Of a stretch of 5,289 bases of DNA, positions 1 through 3,913 are shown in pieces; positions within the stretch are counted from its first letter, which is position 1, and each line of letters begins with the position of its first letter. The DNA lies in NCBI GenBank assembly GCA_949739085.1, contig CATIYU010000101.1, positions 1-5,289 of the forward strand, in the 5' to 3' direction. Source of the stretch: an uncultured Eubacteriales bacterium. GTDB taxonomy: Bacteria; Bacillota_A; Clostridia; Oscillospirales; Oscillospiraceae. The position numbers and the translations under genes are program-made. Under the pieces are notes generated by a model, which worked only from the letters and a program-made list of their open reading frames with translations, was not told where the DNA came from and ran no database searches.

Positions 1-1
1 C

Positions 2-157
2 AAGGCTCTTGAAAAAAGAGTAGCGGCGCTTGAAGCCAAAAATCAAGCGCCGCAGAGCATCGAAGTGAAAATGCCGACAGAGGTGATAGCGGAATCAGTA
101 ATCGAATGTATTAATCGAAAAACCGCTGAAACGGGAAAGGCTTCCCTATTGCTGTAA
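2..157 (+). CDS. C-terminal part of an unidentified protein, coiled-coil-like (5' end outside window)
   Basis: An open frame runs in from the left edge for 51 codons to a TAA at 155-157. The visible piece begins KALEKRVAALEAKNQ, a charged, heptad-like stretch that suggests a coiled coil, and continues with a short mixed helix ending in KASLLL. No domain is recognisable, and the start and any N-terminal domain lie outside the window. The last 12 bases overlap the 3' end of the minus-strand gene at 146-343, so the two genes converge. A perfect 11-bp inverted repeat lies inside the coding part (23-33 with 43-53) and may serve as a terminator for the opposite strand. It could be the tail of a phage regulatory or antirepressor-type protein, but nothing seen here proves that. 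Confidence 0.55.
   Translation, partial: KALEKRVAALEAKNQAPQSIEVKMPTEVIAESVIECINRKTAETGKASLLL
12..53 (-). terminator. Probable intrinsic terminator for the minus-strand 65-aa gene
   Basis: Read on the minus strand, GCGGCGCTTGA (53-43) pairs perfectly with TCAAGCGCCGC (33-23) around a 9-nt loop. After five bases comes a run of six T (17-12). This is the arrangement of a Rho-independent terminator, although the T-run is not directly against the stem. It lies about 90 bases beyond the stop codon of the minus-strand gene 146-343, within the coding region of the converging plus-strand gene. The stem is seen directly; the function is inferred. Confidence 0.45.
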
Positions 158-343
158 CCAGTTGTGGTAGGCCTCTAAAAACTTCATGTGCAGTTCAAGT
201 GTATATAAGCTGTTGTGAGCGTCTACCTCAAGTTCTGGGTCTATTCCTTTAAGTTTTTCCGCAATGCTTTTTCTGATTTCGCTATCCCACTCAGAGACGG
301 TTTCTCTGCTAATAGTCGCTCTAAACTTTTGAAAATCTTTCAT
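146..343 (-). CDS. Hypothetical 65-aa mainly helical protein
   Basis: The ATG at 343-341 is preceded on the minus strand by AGAAAGAAGG about seven bases upstream, an acceptable SD. A strong sigma-A promoter (400-428) lies a further 55 or so bases upstream. The 65-residue product (MKDFQKFRATISRETVSEW at the N-terminus) is acidic and basic in turn, with predicted helical character, no signal peptide and no membrane segment. I do not recognise a family. It is divergent from the plus-strand run of small regulatory genes, converges on the gene ending at 157, and has its own promoter and likely terminator, so it is probably a single-gene unit. That position is typical of repressor-side or lysogenic accessory genes in temperate phages, but this role is inference only. 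Confidence 0.75.
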   Translation of the reverse strand: MKDFQKFRATISRETVSEWDSEIRKSIAEKLKGIDPELEVDAHNSLYTLELHMKFLEAYHNWLQQ

Positions 344-369
344 GTTAGCCCTTCTTTCTGTATGTATTT

Positions 370-388
370 GAGCAAGTGCAAGTTGCTC
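370..388. repeat. Inverted repeat in the leader of the 65-aa gene, possible operator
   Basis: GAGCAA (370-375) and TTGCTC (383-388) form a perfect 6-bp inverted repeat with a 7-base spacer, and the spacer adds a short direct repeat (CAAGTG/CAAGTT). It lies just downstream of the start point predicted from the promoter at 400-428. It could act as an operator for a dimeric regulator, such as the XRE-type gene nearby, or as a small hairpin in the RNA leader. The repeat is seen; the role is inferred. Confidence 0.4.
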
Positions 389-399
389 TAATCATTACG

Positions 400-428
400 A
401 TTATACGGGAAACCGATACGAATGTAAA
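400..428 (-). promoter_or_regulatory. Sigma-A promoter for the minus-strand 65-aa gene
   Basis: On the minus strand, TTTACA (428-423, five of six matches to TTGACA) is followed by a 17-bp spacer and then a perfect TATAAT (405-400). Initiation would fall near 393, leaving a leader of about 50 bases before the ATG at 343. It overlaps the start of the micro-ORF region on the plus strand. Confidence 0.8.
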
Positions 429-430
429 GG

Positions 431-499
431 GTGAATTTTGAGGGAGCGATCATCTGGGCCAGCATGGCGCGGCAGCAGGCGGAGCAGGGTAGCGCATAG
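431..499 (+). CDS. Possible 22-aa micro-ORF upstream of the 42-aa gene
   Basis: A GTG-started frame encodes 22 residues ending in ASMARQQAEQGSA, with its TAG (497-499) running directly into the GGGAGGTG SD of the next gene. An in-frame TAA at 425-427 excludes a longer version. The start has only a weak, poorly spaced SD (AAAGG abutting the GTG). The reason to list it is that a second micro-ORF (877-939) ends with a related sequence in the same position before the next gene. It could be a coupling peptide, a leader, or a remnant of a longer gene. Confidence 0.25.
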   Translation: MNFEGAIIWASMARQQAEQGSA

Positions 500-511
500 G
501 GAGGTGATAAC

Positions 512-640
512 GTGAAAAAGAGCATCGTATTCCATATCATTGCGACCGAGTATTCCTCTTTGGAAGAGGTCTTAAACGCAATCAAATCCATTCAAAGAGA
601 ACACCCCAACGCCAAGATTGACGTTGAGGTGAGGGTATAG
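512..640 (+). CDS. Hypothetical 42-aa protein
   Basis: GTG start at 512 with a very good SD, GGGAGGTG, about four bases upstream. The frame runs to TAG at 638-640. The product (MKKSIVFHIIATEYSSLEEV then a helix and a final strand IDVEVRV) looks like a compact beta-alpha-beta unit: strand, helix with LEEVLNAIKSIQ, strand. This is typical of small phage-encoded proteins of unknown function. It is too short for most ORF cut-offs, but the SD, the protein-like pattern and its place in a tight series support it. The next gene begins 31 bases after its stop. Confidence 0.65.
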   Translation: MKKSIVFHIIATEYSSLEEVLNAIKSIQREHPNAKIDVEVRV

Positions 641-671
641 CTACTCTTTAGTTGAAATGTGAGGTGAAAGA

Positions 672-880
672 TTGACGGTTGAGCTTGCTATACGGGAATA
701 TCTGATTCCCACGGAATATCTCAGGCGTTCGTTGCTCGCAAGTGCGGGTGGTCCAGGCAGAGGGCGAATTCCATTCTGACCGGAAAGCAAAAGCTTCACT
801 TTGATGACGCTGTAGCAATCTGTGATGCCATCGGACTCCCCTACGACTACTTCTACAACGCCGTCCAGTCCAGCGCATGA
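672..880 (+). pseudogene. XRE/Cro-type HTH regulator disrupted by a 1-base frameshift
   Basis: A TTG at 672 follows a strong SD (GAGGTGAAAG), and the first 12 codons read MTVELAIREYLI. From about 708 the meaningful frame is shifted: SHGISQAFVARKCGW is followed by SRQRANSILTGKQKL and DDAVAICDAIGLPYDYF to a TGA at 878-880. Adding one base near 706-710 (ATTCCC to ATTTCCC) joins the halves into a 69-aa protein. Its pattern is that of a Cro/CI-like helix-turn-helix: a recognition region near SRQRANSILTGKQ and a closing helix with FDDAVAICDAIGLPYDYFY. The 209-bp span is one base short of a whole number of codons, which fits a single deletion. As written, the first frame stops at 777-779, and the second frame has no ATG, GTG or TTG start after an upstream in-frame stop. 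True mutation, programmed slippage and sequencing error are all possible. It would normally repress or activate a phage promoter. Confidence 0.75.
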
Positions 881-939
881 GAAATCCACTTCTTTCGGAG
901 CGGGCCAGCATTACCGCAGCGGAGCGGGATTTGGCGTAG
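877..939 (+). CDS. Possible 20-aa micro-ORF overlapping the end of the HTH gene
   Basis: The ATG at 877 overlaps the HTH gene's TGA as ATGA, a classical translational-coupling junction. The frame encodes 20 residues (MRNPLLSERASITAAERDLA) and ends with TAG at 937-939, directly against the GGGAGGGGGTGAGGAG SD of the 76-aa gene. The tail ASITA-AERDLA can be aligned with ASMARQQAEQGSA of the micro-ORF at 431-499. There is no separate SD, and peptide production is unproven. Confidence 0.3.
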   Translation: MRNPLLSERASITAAERDLA

Positions 940-954
940 GGAGGGGGTGAGGAG

Positions 955-1185
955 ATGAATTTCCCGAAGCTGGTTATAGCGTCCGATGGGATACGCACTG
1001 GCGTTCTGTTGGATGGCGTATTCATTGGACAAGGAATTGAGCGGCTTGAATTTTCAACGCAGAACAAAGACGGAGAACCGAAAAGCACTATCCATGTCAT
1101 GGATTTAAGTGTTGGCACCGCAAAACTTGATCCTGACAGCAGCAGGTTTTCTGAGTTCCTTGAGAAGCTGTCCGGTAAAGATTGA
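955..1185 (+). CDS. Hypothetical 76-aa phage-type protein
   Basis: ATG at 955 is preceded by a purine-rich GGGAGGGGGTGAGGAG tract, giving a usable SD (GGAGG) about ten bases upstream. The 76-aa product starts MNFPKLVIASDGIRTGVLLD and appears to be a small beta-rich protein: strands around LVIASD, TGVLLDGVFIG, IERLEFSTQ and STIHVMDLS, with a short C-terminal helix SRFSEFLEKLSGK. Similar compact beta proteins of unknown function are common in early regions of clostridial phages; this is recall, not a search. It is the last gene of the short plus-strand run and faces the minus-strand gene at 1219-1521. Confidence 0.75.
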   Translation: MNFPKLVIASDGIRTGVLLDGVFIGQGIERLEFSTQNKDGEPKSTIHVMDLSVGTAKLDPDSSRFSEFLEKLSGKD

Positions 1186-1211
1186 CCGCACCTGCGGCAA
1201 CAGGTGCAGTC
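1184..1211. terminator. Hairpin between convergent genes, candidate weak terminator
   Basis: GCACCTG (1188-1194) pairs perfectly with CAGGTGC (1201-1207) around the loop CGGCAA, and GAC/GTC can extend the stem after one mismatch. It begins within the stop codon of the 76-aa gene and lies just beyond the stop of the minus-strand gene, so it could slow transcription from both sides. No T-run follows on either strand, so it is not a canonical intrinsic terminator. Confidence 0.35.
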
Positions 1212-1218
1212 AGGGAGA

Positions 1219-1521
1219 TTATGGGATAAGGTTAGTTCCGAACTCCAGCCATTTCAGGATGGAATCTTTTGTAAAGTTTTCCACGAAAATGATAGCATCG
1301 TCTGTCAAATCAAAATCTCCTGTAATGTAGCATTTGATAAGACCAGCATTTGAAAGCTCTTGCTTCGCATCTTCAAATCCATCAAATTTAGGGCAGCCAA
1401 ACATCGGATCGTCGAACCGAACTGCGACAGACCTCGAACTACCGCTTTTTCGTCTGTCAAGGTATACGTCATAGATTGCTTTTAAAACGCGCCTTGATTC
1501 TTTTGTGAGTTTAACATCCAA
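1219..1521 (-). CDS. Hypothetical 100-aa protein, possibly winged-helix
   Basis: The start is TTG at 1521-1519, chosen because GGAGGTG lies nine or so bases upstream on the minus strand; the nearby ATG at 1517-1515 is in another frame. The product begins MDVKLTKESRRVLKAIYDVY and contains FEDAKQELSNAGLI followed by a hairpin-like segment and DFDLTDDAIIFVENF. An N-terminal helix, a helix ending in a glycine turn and a beta wing followed by a helix resemble the winged-helix layout of small phage proteins such as the YjcQ type; this is a pattern-based guess. It stands alone in the minus orientation between plus-strand blocks. A weak -10-like TAGAAT (1552-1547) lies upstream without a convincing -35. 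Confidence 0.75.
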   Translation of the reverse strand: MDVKLTKESRRVLKAIYDVYLDRRKSGSSRSVAVRFDDPMFGCPKFDGFEDAKQELSNAGLIKCYITGDFDLTDDAIIFVENFTKDSILKWLEFGTNLIP

Positions 1522-1597
1522 TTTTATTCACCTCCTTCCCGCTCACATTCTACCACATGACCGGAGGAGGTACAGGGGTGGAGCAGGTCAACGCATG

Positions 1598-1621
1598 AAA
1601 AAGCCGCCGGTCGTGCGGCGG
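1598..1621 (-). terminator. Minus-strand hairpin with T-tract upstream of the 95-aa gene
   Basis: On the minus strand, CCGCCG (1621-1616), loop CACGAC and CGGCGG (1609-1604) form a perfect 6-bp stem followed by C and five T (1602-1598), a Rho-independent layout. It would stop antisense transcription arriving from the 95-aa gene before it reaches the minus-strand gene at 1219-1521. On the plus strand the same hairpin sits just ahead of the GGAAGGAGAT SD of the 95-aa gene and might influence its translation. I found no minus-strand promoter close upstream of it. Confidence 0.45.
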
Positions 1622-1636
1622 GAAGGAGATACCAAT

Positions 1637-1924
1637 ATGAACTACATCAACAACGCATCAGCCGGTCTTTGCTGCGGCTTGGGCGCATCGGACCGGATCG
1701 AAATTGAGGAGATAACCGCTCTGGTGGATTGTGAAACTGGAGAACCGCTGGGTGCGTTTTGCTCTATGTTCGTTCCCGGGCGGATGTACCGCTGTGAGAA
1801 ACGGTGGATACTCAAGCAGTCCTACAACATTCTCAAGACGTTTGACACCAGGGAAGATGCTCAAAGCGCCTATGACGATTTGCTCCGCAAGCTGGCGGAG
1901 GCAAACACTGTCATCGAAATTTAG
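1637..1924 (+). CDS. Hypothetical 95-aa protein
   Basis: ATG at 1637 has the SD AAGGAGAT about seven bases upstream. An in-frame ATG at 1595 would add 14 residues but would place the GC hairpin inside the gene and has a poorer SD, so the inner start is preferred. The protein is 95 aa, with a cysteine-containing N-terminal part (GLCCGLGASDR), a central beta region (EITALVDCETGEPLGAFCSM), RWILKQSYNILKTFD and a C-terminal helix EDAQSAYDDLLRKLAEA. I recognise no family. It is followed after 26 bases by the excisionase-like gene, consistent with one operon. Confidence 0.7.
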   Translation: MNYINNASAGLCCGLGASDRIEIEEITALVDCETGEPLGAFCSMFVPGRMYRCEKRWILKQSYNILKTFDTREDAQSAYDDLLRKLAEANTVIEI

Positions 1925-1950
1925 AGAGGGCAACGAGGAGGTGAGGAACA

Positions 1951-2166
1951 GTGAGCCAGGATGAAACCATGATCATCGAAAGCATGACTGTGGAGGAAGC
2001 CACCAAAAGGCTCCGCGCCCTGGGGGTGAAGATTACCACCCCCACGCTGCGGGAAGGAATCGCCCAAGGGCAGTTTCCATTCGGCAACTATATCAAGACG
2101 GAGAAGTCCTGCGTCTGCTACGTCTGGACCCGTCTGTTCAATGAGTGGGTGTCGGCCAGAACGTAA
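1951..2166 (+). CDS. Excisionase-like / small winged-HTH DNA-binding protein
   Basis: GTG start at 1951 with GAGGAGGTGAGG immediately upstream. The 71-aa product has MTVEEATKRLRALG (residues 12-25), a second helix TPTLREGIAQGQFPFGNYI (30-48) and a final strand-helix KSCVCYVWTRLFNEWV (52-67). The layout 'V-E-A---L ... TLR-GI-QG-FPFG--IK ... Y-----F--W' matches what I know of excisionase-like MerR-fold proteins in clostridial phages and integrative elements. Such proteins bind DNA at attachment or regulatory sites, helping the integrase during excision or acting as small regulators. No integrase is present in the window, so the excision role is inference. Confidence 0.6.
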   Translation: MSQDETMIIESMTVEEATKRLRALGVKITTPTLREGIAQGQFPFGNYIKTEKSCVCYVWTRLFNEWVSART

Positions 2167-2173
2167 AGAAGGA

Positions 2174-2200
2174 CCCGTCAGGTGGTGGGCACCTGGCGGG
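2174..2200. other. Intergenic GC-rich stem-loop ahead of the replication-terminator-like gene
   Basis: CCCGTCAGGT (2174-2183) pairs with ACCTGGCGGG (2191-2200) over ten positions, with one G-T wobble and a 7-base loop. It begins eight bases after the stop of the excisionase-like gene, within a 112-base gap. There is no T-run on the plus strand. On the minus strand the tail TCCTTCTTT is only moderately T-rich. It could be a transcript-stabilising or processing hairpin in the operon, or a weak terminator. The rest of the gap shows only the AAAGGAGA SD of the next gene. Confidence 0.5.
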
Positions 2201-2278
2201 GAGGGACAAGCTTGCCGCACAAAAGCGCCCCGCCCACCACAGCCGCACTATTAACAACAAAGAAAGGAGAGCATCCCC

Positions 2279-2635
2279 ATGACCAAAGAAACACAGCGGT
2301 CCATCCTGCAGATGGCGCGCGGCGCGATCCAGGAGCGGGCGGACTATGAGATGTCCAGGATCCTGGCAAATATCCTGGACGCCAACACCGCCGCCGCCGC
2401 AAAGCGGAAGCTGACCATCACCCTGGAGCTCAAGCCAGATGATGAGCGGCAGACCATCACCGTCAGTTGTACAGCGAAGTCTACCCTTGCCCCCACCAAC
2501 CCTGTTGTCACATCTCTGTATGTGGCGGACGAGGAAAACGTGGTGGAGATGGTGCCGCAGATCCCCGGACAGTTCGGTTTTGACGGTATGGAACAGGAAG
2601 CGCCGCCGTCACTGAAGATCATCAAATTTGCGTAA
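2279..2635 (+). CDS. Phage 'replication terminator protein'-like protein
   Basis: ATG at 2279 with AGGAG nine bases upstream; 118 aa. The N-terminal part ARGAIQERADYEMSRILANI (residues 13-32), LDANTAAAAKRKLTITLELK (33-52) and the following KSTLAPTNPVVTSLYV agree with the pattern I know from small clostridial phage proteins annotated as 'replication terminator protein': '-GAL-E----E---VL-NI-DPNT----KRK-T----LK ... K--L-P--P--T'. That annotation is historical, and a real replication-termination role is not established for the phage members. It lies directly upstream of the DUF2303-like gene, whose SD overlaps this gene's stop codon region, so the two are probably co-translated. The acidic, proline-containing tail is less conserved. 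Confidence 0.65.
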   Translation: MTKETQRSILQMARGAIQERADYEMSRILANILDANTAAAAKRKLTITLELKPDDERQTITVSCTAKSTLAPTNPVVTSLYVADEENVVEMVPQIPGQFGFDGMEQEAPPSLKIIKFA

Positions 2636-2648
2636 AGGAGAAGCCACC

Positions 2649-3380
2649 ATGCTGAAAGAATTTATCGCACACATCCAGGAGACCACCCGCCCCCAGATCA
2701 TTGAAATTGCGGAGAGCACCTTTTCCATTTCCGCCAATGGAGATGCAAAGGAGATCCGGCCTGCTATCGACCATCCCGACACCCTGTCCCTTCACAGCCT
2801 GGACGCCTTAGTCAAGATGGTTCAGACCGAGGCGGTGATCCTGGCCGCTCCGATCTACATCAACATCCCCGACCATCTGACCGTCCGCTGCTTCGGACAG
2901 CCCAACCCTGACGCCAGGTATTTCCGCCAGTTCTACTATGAGTCCAAGGCCGTCGATGTCCCCGGATGGGATGAGAAGGTCACGATGTCCTTCGACGAGA
3001 TGCAGATCGCGCTCCGGACCAGGTTCCAGCAGACGCAGGATATGCCCTATGTCCAGAAGCTGCTCAGCGAGATCAGCACCGGGGCAAAAGTGACGTTCAA
3101 CGACAGCGGTGTGGCGACCACCATCGTAACCAAGAAGGGGATCGACCTACAGGCAAATGAAACAATCAAGCCTATCGTCACCCTGCGGCCTTATCGGACA
3201 TTCCAGGAGGTAGACCAGCCGGAAAGCGTGTTCTTGATCCGGATCAACGACCGCGGAATCACCTTTGTTGAGGCAGATGGCGGGATGTGGAAGCTGAAGG
3301 CCAGGGAGACGGTCAAGGCGTTCTTGGAAGCGGCTCTGGCCGAGGAGGTTGCTGTCGGCCAGGTCATTGTAGCGCTGTAA
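2649..3380 (+). CDS. DUF2303-like phage protein
   Basis: ATG at 2649 is chosen over an in-frame TTG at 2628 because AAAGGAG (2634-2640) lies at proper distance from the ATG and overlaps the previous stop. The product is 243 aa and soluble. Recognisable segments are LSLHSLDALVKMVQTEA (47-62), a beta core with IYINIPDHLTVRCFG, MSFDEMQIALRTRFQQ (113-128), a segment GAKVTFNDSGVATTIVTKKG (145-164), then TLRPYRTFQEVDQPESVFLI (178-197) and FVEADGGMWKLKA (207-218). This order, especially 'L-PYRTF-EV-QPES-F--R' and 'EADGG-WKL', recalls the DUF2303 family (E. coli prophage protein YfdQ and Firmicute phage relatives). Function is unknown; members lie in early or replication regions. The family call is from memory. 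Confidence 0.65.
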   Translation: MLKEFIAHIQETTRPQIIEIAESTFSISANGDAKEIRPAIDHPDTLSLHSLDALVKMVQTEAVILAAPIYINIPDHLTVRCFGQPNPDARYFRQFYYESKAVDVPGWDEKVTMSFDEMQIALRTRFQQTQDMPYVQKLLSEISTGAKVTFNDSGVATTIVTKKGIDLQANETIKPIVTLRPYRTFQEVDQPESVFLIRINDRGITFVEADGGMWKLKARETVKAFLEAALAEEVAVGQVIVAL

Positions 3381-3387
3381 ACAGAAA

Positions 3388-3630
3388 GTGCCCCTGCAAG
3401 CACAGGATCTGGATGCACCCTACCGTTCTCCGGAGGTTTCTCCCGCTGGTTTGGACCGTCTGCTCGCCATCACCCGGAGGGTAATGATGGATATGAACAG
3501 TGCGCCGGAGGAGATTGGCTTGATGGTTCGGGATGTGTTTCGTTTGTATAACTTTCCGCTACCCTCTTCGCTGATCCGGCAGGTGGATGGTCAAGTAAGC
3601 TTTTTTGCTCCGCCTATGCTTCAGCAATGA
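3388..3630 (+). CDS. Hypothetical 80-aa protein
   Basis: The frame opens just after an in-frame TAG at 3370-3372 and ends with TGA at 3628-3630. The GTG at 3388, seven bases after the previous stop, gives 80 aa but lacks a good SD. The ATGs at 3484, 3487 and 3493 follow a CGGAGG (3475-3480) and would give a shorter 45- to 48-aa form. The whole frame reads protein-like: APYRSPEVSPAGLDRLLAIT, SAPEEIGLMVRDVFRLYNF, PLPSSLIRQVDGQVSFF. I recognise no domain; it is probably a small helical protein of the same operon. The terminator of the minus-strand small RNA abuts its stop codon. Confidence 0.6.
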   Translation: MPLQAQDLDAPYRSPEVSPAGLDRLLAITRRVMMDMNSAPEEIGLMVRDVFRLYNFPLPSSLIRQVDGQVSFFAPPMLQQ

Positions 3631-3663
3631 AAAAGCCCCGCTCCTGGTGACGCAGGAGCGGGG
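3630..3663 (-). terminator. Strong intrinsic terminator (minus strand)
   Basis: On the minus strand, CCCCGCTCCTG (3663-3653), loop CGTCAC, then CAGGAGCGGGG (3646-3636) form a perfect 11-bp stem, followed by C and five T (3634-3630). This is a textbook Rho-independent terminator. In the plus direction no T-run follows, so sense transcription should pass, although the hairpin would still form in the RNA. Confidence 0.75.
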
Positions 3664-3705
3664 GAGCGCATCAAGCAGAACCGATAAGATCAGGCTTGAT
3701 GGAAC
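3630..3705 (-). ncRNA. Putative ~76-nt small RNA on the minus strand
   Basis: A perfect sigma-A promoter (3740-3712, minus) would start RNA near 3705. The transcript would form a first hairpin, CATCAAGC (3701-3694) with GCTTGATG (3676-3669) around a 17-nt loop, then a 5-nt spacer, then the strong terminator hairpin ending near 3630. No SD-preceded open frame exists in it; the only ATG frame encodes a 16-residue peptide without SD. The 17-nt loop contains CUUA, which fits the YUNR U-turn motif used by antisense RNAs in loop contacts. It lies antisense to the gap between the 80-aa gene and the membrane-protein cassette, so a cis-antisense role on the cassette leader is plausible. Promoter and structure are seen; expression and role are inferred. 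Confidence 0.6.
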
Positions 3706-3711
3706 GTATGT

Positions 3712-3740
3712 ATTATAACATTTTGCATCCTTTCTGTCAA
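3712..3740 (-). promoter_or_regulatory. Consensus sigma-A promoter for the small RNA
   Basis: On the minus strand, TTGACA (3740-3735), a 17-bp spacer (3734-3718) and TATAAT (3717-3712) match the consensus at all twelve positions. It points leftward, away from the 47-aa membrane gene and toward the two hairpins at 3701-3630. No SD-equipped minus-strand gene lies close downstream. Confidence 0.85.
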
Positions 3741-3757
3741 GCCGGAAAGGAGAGAAC

Positions 3758-3901
3758 ATGAAAGTTTATTGGAAGAAGTGCCACGACGTTACGGAGTTCC
3801 ACTTTCACCGGGACCCTATGATCCTGGAGAAATTCTATGCGTTGTGCTGGACTGTCGGTGCCGTGGTTTTTGCGGTATCATTTTTTGGATTGTTTAAATA
3901 A
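3758..3901 (+). CDS. 47-aa single-pass membrane protein
   Basis: ATG at 3758 with GGAAAGGAGAG upstream; TAA at 3899-3901. The product starts MKVYWKKCHDVTEFHFHRD, a polar, aromatic- and histidine-rich N-terminal half, followed by a hydrophobic segment from about residue 27 to 46 (ALCWTVGAVVFAVSFFGLF) and a terminal lysine. It is most simply a small inner-membrane protein with a cytoplasmic N-terminus; topology is inferred. The coding span is shorter than many gene callers' limits. The stop is 12 bases before the next ATG, whose SD (TAAGGAGGGGGA) overlaps it, so the two are probably co-translated. No family recognised. Confidence 0.7.
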   Translation: MKVYWKKCHDVTEFHFHRDPMILEKFYALCWTVGAVVFAVSFFGLFK

Positions 3902-3913
3902 GGAGGGGGACAT

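Noticed and set aside
109..146. Terminator for the 65-aa minus gene immediately after its stop
   Set aside because: Only 3- to 5-bp stems are possible near the TTTTT there; the 11-bp stem at 23-53 with T6 is a much better candidate.
388..591. Minus-strand frame opposite the 42-aa gene
   Set aside because: It would run through the minus promoter, lacks an SD, and is opposite a plus-strand gene with a very strong SD.
648..1118. Long minus-strand frame opposite the HTH pseudogene and 76-aa gene
   Set aside because: No minus-strand SD, poor protein-like composition, and the plus strand has better-supported genes with strong SDs.
1109..1330. Plus-strand frame across the 76-aa gene end and the convergent gap
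   Set aside because: No SD, it runs across a hairpin and into the opposite-strand gene, and its composition is not protein-like.
1547..1552. TAGAAT as the -10 of a promoter for the minus-strand 100-aa gene
   Set aside because: The -35 position shows nothing close to TTGACA at 16-18 bp spacing, so it is noted but not listed as a promoter.
3636..3663. Plus-strand terminator for the 80-aa gene
   Set aside because: The stem is strong, but the downstream plus sequence (AGCGCATCAAGCAG) has no T-run; it works as a terminator only on the minus strand.
3711..3719. Plus-strand promoter (TATTAT/TATAAC) for the membrane cassette
   Set aside because: No -35 box at acceptable spacing; TTGATG at 3697 is much too close.
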